Of a stretch of 8,363 nt of DNA, positions 1-6,013 are shown in pieces. The notes beneath the pieces are model-generated. The model saw nothing but the letters and a program-made list of their open reading frames with translations, had not been told where the DNA came from and did not search any database. Origin of the DNA: Fervidobacterium sp. (lineage in GTDB: Bacteria; Thermotogota; Thermotogae; Thermotogales; Fervidobacteriaceae); contig DPXZ01000128.1 of NCBI GenBank assembly GCA_003526765.1, positions 1 to 8,363 on the forward strand, written 5' to 3'. Position 1 is the first letter of the stretch. Each line of letters starts with the position of its first letter. The position numbers were made by a program, and so were the translations under genes.

Positions 1-111
1 TGTACGGTAAATACGATATGGGGAACGATAACCAAGAAAATGGAAGAAACATTGAAATCTATAACGCTCAAAAATCTGATCGAAGATTACGAGGCGAGGT
101 GCAACGTTTGA
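1..111 (+). CDS. Rrf2/IscR-type transcriptional regulator, C-terminal fragment
   Basis: Frame 1 is open from the window edge to TGA at 109-111 and gives the last 36 residues of a protein. The fragment starts Cys-Thr-Val-Asn-Thr-Ile-Trp, has a charged amphipathic stretch, then SITLKNLIEDYEARC. This resembles the end of Rrf2-family regulators: in IscR the third cluster cysteine is followed six residues later by Trp and then by a 'T-L-x-x-L' segment. The position of the extra IscR His ligand is Asn here, so if a cluster is bound its fourth ligand differs; another Cys lies three residues from the end. Rrf2 proteins are winged-helix repressors or activators that sense Fe-S or cysteine status. The stop overlaps the TTG start of mnmA by 4 nt, which suggests translational coupling. 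The DNA-binding domain lies outside the window, so the family call rests on the tail alone. Confidence 0.65.
   Translation, partial: CTVNTIWGTITKKMEETLKSITLKNLIEDYEARCNV
96..101 (+). promoter_or_regulatory. Ribosome binding site deciding the mnmA start
   Basis: GAGGTG at 96-101 lies inside the last codons of the Rrf2-type gene and is 6 nt upstream of TTG at 108. No comparable SD sequence precedes the more upstream ATG at 18, whose extra 30 residues are the regulator's codons read in another frame. Confidence 0.7.
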
Positions 112-1196
112 ACTTTGCAGAAAATACGCCAGTAAATAGTGAGAAAAGCGGAAAGAAAGTTGGAGTACTCTTAAGTGGTGGCGTGGATAGTGCTGTTGCG
201 CTCTATCTTTTGCTCAAAGAAGGTTACGATGTAACTGCATATCACATGAAAACTGTTAGAGATGAATTGTACATCAGCAAAGAGATCAAGCATAAGGTAT
301 GTTGCAGTCCATCAGATACATATGATGCGCAACTCATTGCAAAAAAATTTGGAGTACCATTCAAAATAGTCCATGTGGAAGACGTTTTCAAAGAGAGAAT
401 AATTGACTATTTCATAGATGAGAATATGCTGGGACGCACACCCAATCCATGCTTTTTTTGCAACGACTACATAAAATTTGGCACTGTCATGGAAAAGGCA
501 CTCGAAGATGGCATGAATTACATAGCTTCTGGACATTATGCACGGATAATTGATGGAAGGTTACACAAAGCAATAGACGAATCGAAAGACCAATCGTACT
601 TTTTAGCATCGATAAAAAGGGAAAAGCTTCAAAGAATATTACTACCAAATGGACTCTTTACAAAAGACCAAATAAGACAAATTGCCGCGGATATAGGTAT
701 TCACGTTGCTCAGAAGATAGATTCGCAGGATTTGTGCTTCTTACCAGATAACGATTTCAGGACGTTTTTCGAAGAGCATGGTGCGGAGGTTCAACCAGGA
801 AACATCATCACAACGGAAGGAAAGATAATTGGCCGTCACGAGGGATTACCATTCTACACTGTAGGACAGCGAAAGTTGGGAATTGCGACGGGTAACAAGC
901 TCTACGTAAAATCAAAAAGTGCATCTGGCAACTTCTTAGTTGTTGCCCCGTTGAATGAGACCTACCAAGAGCATATGGTAGTTAGTCATTTGAACCTCTA
1001 CGAAGAACTACCAGGAAAATTTTCAGGTACTGTAAAAATCAGAAAGAAATCTAAAGAATTGAAATGTGAGGCAACACGCAAAGAGAACTCGCTGGTAGTA
1101 AAGTTCAAAGAACCTGCATTTGCAGTAACACCGGGCCAAGTAGCCGTTTTCTACGATGGTGACAAAGTTGTTTGTTCTGGTGTGATCGAGCAATAA
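108..1196 (+). CDS. mnmA: tRNA-specific 2-thiouridylase MnmA
   Basis: Installs the 2-thio group on wobble uridine 34 of tRNA-Lys, -Glu and -Gln in the cytoplasm, using ATP to adenylate the uridine and sulfur relayed from a cysteine desulfurase. With TTG at 108 the protein is 362 aa, close to E. coli MnmA (about 368). Visible motifs are the PP-loop SGGVDS at residues 23-28, CCSPSD at 65-70, GRTPNPCFFCN with Cys115 (the nucleophile position of the family) and Cys118, SGHYARI near 141, and the second catalytic Cys210 in DSQDLCFLP. A central GLPFYTVGQRKLGI segment and a C-terminal beta-barrel ending TPGQVAVFY complete the fold. The in-frame ATG at 18 would add 30 residues unlike the family, so I reject it. 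The start overlaps the stop of the Rrf2-type regulator by 4 nt. Cysteine desulfurase is not in the window. Family assignment is firm; the start is well supported. Confidence 0.95.
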   Translation: MNFAENTPVNSEKSGKKVGVLLSGGVDSAVALYLLLKEGYDVTAYHMKTVRDELYISKEIKHKVCCSPSDTYDAQLIAKKFGVPFKIVHVEDVFKERIIDYFIDENMLGRTPNPCFFCNDYIKFGTVMEKALEDGMNYIASGHYARIIDGRLHKAIDESKDQSYFLASIKREKLQRILLPNGLFTKDQIRQIAADIGIHVAQKIDSQDLCFLPDNDFRTFFEEHGAEVQPGNIITTEGKIIGRHEGLPFYTVGQRKLGIATGNKLYVKSKSASGNFLVVAPLNETYQEHMVVSHLNLYEELPGKFSGTVKIRKKSKELKCEATRKENSLVVKFKEPAFAVTPGQVAVFYDGDKVVCSGVIEQ

Positions 1197-1238
1197 TGCC
1201 AAAAATTCGAGCATTGTGATACGTTAGGAGGGATTATT

Positions 1239-1760
1239 TTGGTAGATGTGTTGATATCGAACGAAAGATTAAAAGAAAGAATAAGGGAGCTTGGTAGGGA
1301 GCTCACCGAATATTACAAAGACAAGACCGATACACTACATGCGGTATGTGTCTTGAAGGGATCAATTCATTTCTTCAGTGAATTAGTCCAGAACATCGAC
1401 ATGAATGTTGAGTACTCATTCATCCAAGTTTCGAGTTACTCTGGCGTATCCTCAACTGGAAGAGTTAGGGTTAAGAGCTGGATCGATGAACCAATAGAAG
1501 GACGCCATGTCATCGTAGTAGAGGATATATTAGACACCGGCCTCACGCTCTCTTACGTGATTGACTACCTAAAACGATACAGACCAGCTGACCTCAAAAT
1601 TGTTACGATGCTGAAGAAACTTGGAAGGACATCACTAATTACACCAGATTTCACTGGATTTGAAATTGAAGATAAGTTTGTTATCGGTTATGGACTGGAC
1701 TACAATGAAAAATACAGAAATTTACCTTACGTAGGCTGGGTAAGAGGAGAGTTAAAATAG
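1239..1760 (+). CDS. hpt: Hypoxanthine phosphoribosyltransferase
   Basis: Salvages hypoxanthine (and usually guanine) by transfer to PRPP, giving IMP or GMP and pyrophosphate, in the cytoplasm. The 173-aa length is normal for bacterial Hpt. Family signatures are the LKGS loop at residues 39-42, the Ser66-Tyr67 pair of the flexible active-site loop (VSSYSG), the PRPP-binding motif VIVVEDILDTGLTLS at 91-105 with its acidic pair Glu95-Asp96, and the purine-binding segment KFVIGYGLDYNEKYRNLPYVG from residue 146. The start is TTG at 1239, preceded by AGGAGG at 1226-1231 with 7 nt spacing. The gene lies 42 bp after mnmA with no visible terminator between them, and the LCP gene follows after 3 bp, so all three are probably co-transcribed. 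Sequence alone does not separate guanine from hypoxanthine preference. Confidence 0.95.
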   Translation: MVDVLISNERLKERIRELGRELTEYYKDKTDTLHAVCVLKGSIHFFSELVQNIDMNVEYSFIQVSSYSGVSSTGRVRVKSWIDEPIEGRHVIVVEDILDTGLTLSYVIDYLKRYRPADLKIVTMLKKLGRTSLITPDFTGFEIEDKFVIGYGLDYNEKYRNLPYVGWVRGELK

Positions 1761-1763
1761 TAT

Positions 1764-2954
1764 ATGAAGAATGTGCTATACACATTCATAATCATAGTGG
1801 GCATTTCAGCTGCATTAGCCGTATCTGTCTTGTGGGTTGATTTCTTTCTCAGAATCTTCATAGTACCAACGGAGGATCCGGTAAACGTTCTTGTCCTCGG
1901 CCTTGATAAAGACCAGAGTGGGACAAGAAGGACGGATGTTATCTTAATTGCAAGCTTAGATTTGAAGACTAAGAAGATGCTGATGTCCAGTATTCCGAGG
2001 GATTTGATGATCGACGGTAAGAAGGTAAATTCGTTTTATCAGGTGGAAGGTATCGAAGGGCTCAAGAAGAGAATAGAAAACTTGACTGGGCTCAACATCA
2101 AAAGATACGTGATAGTTGATTACGAAATCTTCAAATTCTTGGGAGACGAACTGGGACCGATTGATGTCTTTGTAGATAGGCCAATGCACTACGTTGATAC
2201 GGCACAAGGACTTGAGATAGATTTCTCGCCCGGGTATTATAAGATGAAAGGTGAAGAGTTGCTTGCCTATTTGCGATTTAGAAAGACCGCAGAAGGTGAT
2301 ATTGGAAGACTCGATAAACAAAAGGTAATAATAGAAAAATTAGCCCAAAAGGCGCTGAAAAAGGATGTATTTTCACTAACTGAACTGTACAGAGAAATAC
2401 GCAAGAGAACGGATTTCAACATAGAGATAGGAGAACTTGTCTACATGTTTTCGAAGATAAAGACAGATTTCTTGATAGAAAGTATTTCCTTCCCGTTTAG
2501 CATTGGTCAAGATGGAAATTTGTACGTTGACGAAACAAAGATGCCCGCTTACAAAGAAAGTTTTTCGACAGGTTCCAAGAAAATTGAGGAGAAATATCGA
2601 TACTACGTTATAAACAATTCCACTGATAAGACACAGAGAACCGGTCAGATGATAAGTGAGGCCTTTCAAAAGAACGGATATTCACCAAATAAAGTCTTTT
2701 ACGACGGTGTCGACGTGGATTTTAAGAAGAATACAGTTTTGATGTTGCGAGACAACGATGATTTGAAAAAATTTGTAAGTGAGATGACCAGAAAGGTCAG
2801 CACAGATACCACATGGGATATTGTCTTTGTTGAAGATAGGTTAGATTATATAACGAAGTATCTTTCTATCATCGGTGAGCTGACGAAGACTGGCCGGCAA
2901 GTTGTTTTTCCGATCGATTTTATCGTAATACTTGTCGATAACAAATTCAATTAG
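1764..2954 (+). CDS. LytR-CpsA-Psr (LCP) family protein with LytR C-terminal domain
   Basis: LCP proteins transfer undecaprenyl-phosphate-linked glycopolymers to cell-wall peptidoglycan on the outer face of the cytoplasmic membrane. This 396-aa protein has one N-terminal membrane anchor (about residues 4-25) and then a full LCP domain from about 40 to 195: RRTDVILIAS (55-64), SIPRDLMI (76-83), KVNSFYQ (87-93), DELGPIDVFVDRPM (128-141), LAYLRFR (168-174) and GDIGRLDKQK (178-187). These include the conserved Arg and Asp residues that bind the lipid pyrophosphate. The region from about 278 (YRYYVINNST) to 360 fits the LytR_C domain often found in longer LCP proteins. The ATG at 1764 lies 3 nt after the hpt stop; GAGGAG at 1745-1750 is the nearest SD and is somewhat distant. 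The polymer attached in a Thermotogota-type diderm is unknown. The family has also been annotated as a transcription attenuator, which is outdated. Confidence 0.9.
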   Translation: MKNVLYTFIIIVGISAALAVSVLWVDFFLRIFIVPTEDPVNVLVLGLDKDQSGTRRTDVILIASLDLKTKKMLMSSIPRDLMIDGKKVNSFYQVEGIEGLKKRIENLTGLNIKRYVIVDYEIFKFLGDELGPIDVFVDRPMHYVDTAQGLEIDFSPGYYKMKGEELLAYLRFRKTAEGDIGRLDKQKVIIEKLAQKALKKDVFSLTELYREIRKRTDFNIEIGELVYMFSKIKTDFLIESISFPFSIGQDGNLYVDETKMPAYKESFSTGSKKIEEKYRYYVINNSTDKTQRTGQMISEAFQKNGYSPNKVFYDGVDVDFKKNTVLMLRDNDDLKKFVSEMTRKVSTDTTWDIVFVEDRLDYITKYLSIIGELTKTGRQVVFPIDFIVILVDNKFN

Positions 2955-2975
2955 TTTTAATTAGTACAACAGTCC

Positions 2976-2983
2976 GAGAGGTG
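2976..2983 (+). promoter_or_regulatory. Ribosome binding site that contains a decoy GTG
   Basis: GAGAGGTG at 2976-2983 complements the 3' end of 16S rRNA. Its last three bases form a GTG that looks like a start codon in frame with the downstream gene. The true start is more likely TTG at 2990, 6 nt beyond the SD; a ribosome starting at the GTG would have no SD of its own. Confidence 0.65.
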
Positions 2984-2989
2984 AATTAT

Positions 2990-3649
2990 TTGAAAAGACG
3001 TGTCATATTTGTGCTATCAATGCTGCTTATCGTAATTTTTCTTAGTTCAAGTGTGGTTGCCCAAACATCTACTAGTAAGAGTAGTTCTAATGCATCGAAC
3101 ACTGTAGATTCATCAAATTCATCAACTGGAATCAGTGTATTTGGATTCATAGAAAAAATAGCAGGTCAGAGAGATTTCTTTATCTCCACAAAATTAACAT
3201 TTGACATGATTGATGGTGCCGAGAGGAAAGTATTCACCGTGTCATTTGATATGCAGATAGATAATCTGGAAGATTTTGTATTCTACTTGAAAGGGCCAGA
3301 GATTCTTAAAGGCATCATCATAGAATACAACATGGTTACAGGAAAAGTAGATTACACATATGACAATTCAAAGGCATCGCAAAGCCTCGTCTCTGACGTT
3401 AATCAGATTTCAGGCATAATTCAATCCATCACCGATTTCCTATCTACGCCAATGTTCGATACAAAAGAGGTAAAGGGAGGAGTCGAATTCAGGCCGAAGA
3501 ATGCACAAATACTCACTCGGTTTGGTGTCCAGCCAATAGTTGTTTCATTGTATATGTCCAACAATGTACCAACGAAAATAGAGATTGGGAACGATAAAAC
3601 CGACGAGAAAGTCACCTTAGAATTCTCAAAATTCGTCATAGGAGGGTGA
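2990..3649 (+). CDS. Exported protein of unknown function, Ser-rich linker
   Basis: I do not recognise the family. From TTG at 2990 the product is 219 aa. It begins with a clear Sec signal peptide: KRR, a hydrophobic core at about residues 5-18, and a likely cleavage after SVVA at residue 24. A low-complexity Ser/Asn/Thr linker (about 25-48) follows, then about 170 residues of alternating beta-type sequence with no Cys and no second membrane segment. The pattern of short strands (FFISTKLTFDM, VFTVSFDMQI, FVFYLKGPE, VDYTYDN) is loosely reminiscent of LolA/LolB-like periplasmic folds, but I see no diagnostic motif, so this is only a hypothesis. There is no lipobox cysteine. The gene lies 35 bp after the LCP gene and its last codons carry the SD of the following barrel gene, so the pair is probably co-expressed and acts in the envelope. 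Confidence 0.7.
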   Translation: MKRRVIFVLSMLLIVIFLSSSVVAQTSTSKSSSNASNTVDSSNSSTGISVFGFIEKIAGQRDFFISTKLTFDMIDGAERKVFTVSFDMQIDNLEDFVFYLKGPEILKGIIIEYNMVTGKVDYTYDNSKASQSLVSDVNQISGIIQSITDFLSTPMFDTKEVKGGVEFRPKNAQILTRFGVQPIVVSLYMSNNVPTKIEIGNDKTDEKVTLEFSKFVIGG

Positions 3650-3653
3650 TACT

Positions 3654-4166
3654 TTGATTGGGAACGTCAAGAAAAACTTATTACTCACCTTAGCTGTTTT
3701 GCTCATCCCACTTGCTGTGTTCGGTTATTTCAATTTTGGTGCGGGATATAATTACGGTGATGCAAACAGTTGGATGTTCAGATTGGGATACGAAGAAGAT
3801 ACATTCTCCTTCAATGCAGATTATCTCTTAAATGCAGGTTGGTATTTCACGGGAGATGTGACGTTTGATACACAATTCGGTTTCGGAGTTGGACCACTTA
3901 TCTATGCTAAATACAGTTTAGCAACTAACCAATTAACCACAAAGTTTGGCGGTATATTTGATATCGACTATCAGAATTTCAATGTGAGACTTGGTATCAT
4001 AACAGATTTGAGTACCTCATTCAATTTGTCAAACTCCGTTTACGCCAAGGTTCGATTCTATGCACCGGATCCTCAAGGTATGAAGATGAAAGACAAATTG
4101 TACATCGAACTTGGATACTATAATCCTAATTTTTCCATAATTGTGGGCTTGTTGGAACCATTTTAG
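3654..4166 (+). CDS. Small predicted outer-membrane beta-barrel protein
   Basis: 170 aa with a Sec signal peptide (MIGNVKKN, then a hydrophobic core at residues 9-23, likely cleavage after AVFG at 24). The mature part consists almost entirely of short amphipathic stretches rich in Tyr, Phe and Gly separated by turns, for example FNFGAGYNYG, WMFRLGYEE, FSFNADYLL, WYFTGDVTF, FNVRLGIITD, SVYAKVRFYA and KLYIELGYYN. It ends in Phe (VGLLEPF). About 8-10 strands could be drawn, which is the size of small OmpA-like or OmpW-like barrels. A C-terminal aromatic residue is typical of proteins assembled by the BAM complex. I cannot assign a named family. The start is TTG at 3654 with GGAGG at 3641-3645, where the SD lies across the stop region of the upstream exported-protein gene, suggesting coupled translation. 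A function such as pore or envelope anchor is inference. Confidence 0.65.
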   Translation: MIGNVKKNLLLTLAVLLIPLAVFGYFNFGAGYNYGDANSWMFRLGYEEDTFSFNADYLLNAGWYFTGDVTFDTQFGFGVGPLIYAKYSLATNQLTTKFGGIFDIDYQNFNVRLGIITDLSTSFNLSNSVYAKVRFYAPDPQGMKMKDKLYIELGYYNPNFSIIVGLLEPF

Positions 4167-4248
4167 TTATTCATTGCAGTTACTCAAAAAATCACATGAA
4201 ACTCAAAACGGTGAACTACACATCAAAAATTGAATATCAGCAACGACC

Positions 4249-4276
4249 TTGAAAAACGTAATGACTATGATATAAT
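4249..4276 (+). promoter_or_regulatory. Promoter of tRNA-Leu
   Basis: TTGAAA (-35) at 4249-4254 and a perfect TATAAT (-10) at 4271-4276 are separated by 16 nt. The -10 is also preceded by TG plus one base, making an extended -10. Transcription should start near 4283, about 26 nt before the tRNA. The rest of the gap from 4167 to 4248 shows no gene and no convincing terminator for the upstream genes. Confidence 0.8.
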
Positions 4277-4308
4277 ATTCTTGCTGTAGTCAAGGTAGAT
4301 TACAAATT

Positions 4309-4395
4309 GCCGAGGTGGCGGAATTGGCAGACGCGCATGACTCAGGATCATGTGGACTTAAATCCGTGCGGGTTCAAATCCCGCCCTCGGCACCA
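4309..4395 (+). tRNA. tRNA-Leu (anticodon CAG)
   Basis: An 87-nt cloverleaf with encoded CCA. Acceptor GCCGAGG (4309-4315) pairs with CCTCGGC (4385-4391), followed by A73 and CCA (4393-4395). The anticodon stem CATGA/TCATG encloses the loop CTCAGGA (4341-4347) with anticodon CAG at 4343-4345, reading leucine codon CUG. There is a long class II variable arm, as expected for tRNA-Leu, and a T-arm GCGGG-TTCAAAT-CCCGC. It is followed closely by its own terminator. Confidence 0.97.
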
Positions 4396-4441
4396 AGTAT
4401 TAAAGTAGTTAAAGTGAATGTACCTTATGCAACAAAGGGCA

Positions 4442-4470
4442 GGGTCGGCTGGTACCGACCCGGTTTTTTT
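4442..4470 (+). terminator. Rho-independent terminator of the tRNA-Leu transcript
   Basis: GGGTCGG (4442-4448) pairs perfectly with CCGACCC (4455-4461) around a 6-nt loop, followed by GG and seven T residues (4464-4470). It ends the tRNA unit, so the glycosyltransferase gene downstream needs read-through or its own promoter. Confidence 0.9.
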
Positions 4471-4482
4471 AAGTTGATTTCA

Positions 4483-4513
4483 TTGACAGATAGATGGATA
4501 TATTTGAATATAT
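4483..4513 (+). promoter_or_regulatory. Possible promoter and dyad upstream of the glycosyltransferase gene
   Basis: A perfect -35 hexamer TTGACA lies at 4483-4488, just after the tRNA terminator. The matching -10 is poor: candidates around 4506-4512 match only 3 of 6 positions at 17-18 nt spacing. The same stretch contains an AT-rich inverted repeat, ATATATT (4498-4504) and AATATAT (4507-4513), separated by TG. It could be an operator or chance in AT-rich DNA. The need for some promoter here is implied by the terminator upstream. Confidence 0.35.
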
Positions 4514-4533
4514 TCCGCATGGTGGTGGAGCGT

Positions 4534-5265
4534 TTGAACGAAGTTGATTTTTACAACTATAAAGTGCTTTGTGGTGAGGCGAACGAAATTAGAAATCATC
4601 TTGTGACTTGCATCGAAGATAATCAAAAATTATTCGTTGTTACGCTCAATAGTCAGATATTCTTGAAAGCATTGGAATTACCAGAGTACAACGATGCCAT
4701 TGAGCATGCAACTTTCCATCTTCCAGATGGTGCTGGTGTAGTTTGGGCAATAAAGAAGCATTGTAAGATAATTACGGACAGGGTACCCGGCATAGATACG
4801 ATGCAGTATCTCTGTGAGGAAAGCAAAACTCGTGGATGGAAAGTTTACTTGCTTGGTGCAAAACCAGACGTTGTAAAATTAGCCGCTGAAAGATTGGTTG
4901 AACATAGCGTAGACGTCGTTGGTTACCATCACGGATATTTCACAGACGAGACACCATCACGAGAAATTGAAAGACTAAAGCCAGATTTATTATTCGTTGG
5001 GATGGGTGCACCTCGCCAAGAACTTTGGATCCATGATCACATAGACCTTCCATTTAAACTTGCCATGGGCGTTGGTGGGAGTTTTGATGTTATTGCAGGT
5101 GTGAAAAAGAGAGCACCGAAGTTCTTTCAAAGGATGAGACTCGAGTGGTTTTACAGATGGCTCAGTGAGCCTATCTCACGTTCCAGTGTACCTGTGGATG
5201 TTTTGAAATTCTACTTCAAGGTGATATTCGATGGAAAAGATGGAAATTGTAAGAAAATACATTGA
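4534..5265 (+). CDS. WecG/TagA/CpsF family glycosyltransferase (GT26)
   Basis: This family transfers N-acetylmannosamine (TagA) or N-acetylmannosaminuronic acid (WecG) from UDP onto undecaprenyl-PP-GlcNAc at the inner face of the cytoplasmic membrane, an early step of wall teichoic acid or enterobacterial common antigen synthesis. From TTG at 4534 the protein is 243 aa, the family's usual size. Motifs in order: FVVTLNSQIFLKA (34-46, with Thr37), FHLPDGAGVVWA (61-72, with Asp65, the proposed catalytic base of TagA), DRVPGID, VYLLGAKPD, LLFVGMGAPRQELW, GVGGSFDVIAG, and a basic C-terminal segment RMRLEWFYRWLSEPISR linked to membrane association. The frame stays open back through the tRNA gene to 4315, but that part is not protein. 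GGTGGTG at 4521-4527 is the likely SD, 6 nt before the TTG; ATG at 4519 is an alternative lacking an SD. The gene overlaps rsmG by 35 bp. The sugar donor cannot be read from the sequence. Confidence 0.9.
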   Translation: MNEVDFYNYKVLCGEANEIRNHLVTCIEDNQKLFVVTLNSQIFLKALELPEYNDAIEHATFHLPDGAGVVWAIKKHCKIITDRVPGIDTMQYLCEESKTRGWKVYLLGAKPDVVKLAAERLVEHSVDVVGYHHGYFTDETPSREIERLKPDLLFVGMGAPRQELWIHDHIDLPFKLAMGVGGSFDVIAGVKKRAPKFFQRMRLEWFYRWLSEPISRSSVPVDVLKFYFKVIFDGKDGNCKKIH

Positions 5266-5872
5266 GAGAATAATGAATGCCCCACTGAATCTTGTTGGAT
5301 ACAAAGACTTCGAAGAGGCATTTGCTTACCTCTACAGTGATTCTGTACTGCCAATAAGAAGTGATGACTTGGGTGAGAGGTTTATTGATGTTGGTTCTGG
5401 TGGTGGCGTGCCCGGTGTACTTCTTTCCATCGAATTTGGTAGAAGAGTGCTACTAATCGATAGTATATGCAAAAAAATGGACTTTGTAAAACAGACGTGT
5501 AGTGAACTTGGCATAGATACCGTGGAAACTATGTGCGTAAGGGCCGAAGAATTGAAGAATGTGGGAGATTACTTTGAAAAGTTTGATGCAGCGACTGCTC
5601 GTGCAGTTTCAAAGCTTCCAACCGTTTTGGAACTAACTGCTCCATACGTAAGAATCGGTGGAAAAATTCTTTTATATAAAGGACCGGGTTACAACGAAGA
5701 ATTAGGTCATTCCATAAATGCGATGAAGGAACTCGGTATCAAACTATCAGAAACAAGAAACTACTCTATCCGAGGGAAGAATCGGTACTTACTCGTCTTT
5801 GAAAAGACACATTCAACCCCAAGAAAGTATCCAAGAAAGACTGGCATACCGGAGAAAAACCCCATAAAGTGA
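5231..5872 (+). CDS. rsmG: 16S rRNA (guanine-N7) methyltransferase RsmG (GidB)
   Basis: Methylates N7 of G527 (E. coli numbering) in the 530 loop of 16S rRNA with S-adenosylmethionine; loss of this activity gives low-level streptomycin resistance in several bacteria. The protein is 213 aa, near the family range, with a somewhat short N-terminus (LNLVGYKDFEEA at 19-30 corresponds to the usual LNLT...D segment). SAM motif I is FIDVGSGGGVPG (51-62), an acidic residue ends the second strand (LLIDS, Asp77), ATARAVSKLP lies at 121-130, GGKILLYKG at 143-151, and the typical C-terminal KYPRKTGIPEKNP at 199-211. ATG at 5231 is chosen because AAGGTGAT at 5218-5225 is 5 nt upstream; ATG at 5240 is a weaker alternative. 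It overlaps the end of the glycosyltransferase gene by 35 bp in another frame, so the two are co-transcribed. Confidence 0.95.
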   Translation: MEKMEIVRKYIERIMNAPLNLVGYKDFEEAFAYLYSDSVLPIRSDDLGERFIDVGSGGGVPGVLLSIEFGRRVLLIDSICKKMDFVKQTCSELGIDTVETMCVRAEELKNVGDYFEKFDAATARAVSKLPTVLELTAPYVRIGGKILLYKGPGYNEELGHSINAMKELGIKLSETRNYSIRGKNRYLLVFEKTHSTPRKYPRKTGIPEKNPIK

Positions 5873-5996
5873 TTTGGTTATCATTGAAAATCATCCTAAT
5901 ATCCTATATTCTATCCCATTCTTATCCGTGCTACAACAATCACTGAGCACATACTTTTTAGTTTTTGCTCACATTCTATGGTATTTACCCCTCGAT

Positions 5997-6010
5997 TATG
6001 ATATAATATT
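5997..6010 (+). promoter_or_regulatory. Extended -10 promoter for the dehydrogenase-queD unit
   Basis: A perfect TATAAT at 6002-6007 is preceded by TG at 5999-6000 (TGnTATAAT). No good -35 hexamer lies 16-18 nt upstream (best 3 of 6), as expected for an extended -10 promoter. The 14-mer TATGATATAATATT here is identical to 4266-4279 in the tRNA-Leu promoter. The predicted transcription start is close to 6014. The remainder of the 5873-6098 gap is AT-rich with no coding potential that I can support. Confidence 0.7.
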
Positions 6011-6013
6011 ATT

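Noticed and set aside
18..107. N-terminal extension of mnmA from ATG at 18
   Set aside because: The stretch encodes the Rrf2-type tail in another frame, has no SD before 18, and makes MnmA 30 residues longer than its family; TTG at 108 has a good SD.
1186..1220. Short direct repeat TCGAGCA and weak AATGC/GCATT pairing between mnmA and hpt
   Set aside because: Seven bases and five pairs are within chance; there is no T-tract, so neither a terminator nor an attenuator is supported.
4309..4395. tRNA-Leu as an integration site for a mobile element
   Set aside because: No integrase, no partial tRNA repeat downstream and no change in gene style on either side; both flanks are ordinary core genes.
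5928..5959. Possible terminator after rsmG (GTGCT/AGCAC with T-rich trailer)
   Set aside because: Only 5 pairs with a 13-nt loop; too weak to call, although a transcript end somewhere in this gap is expected.
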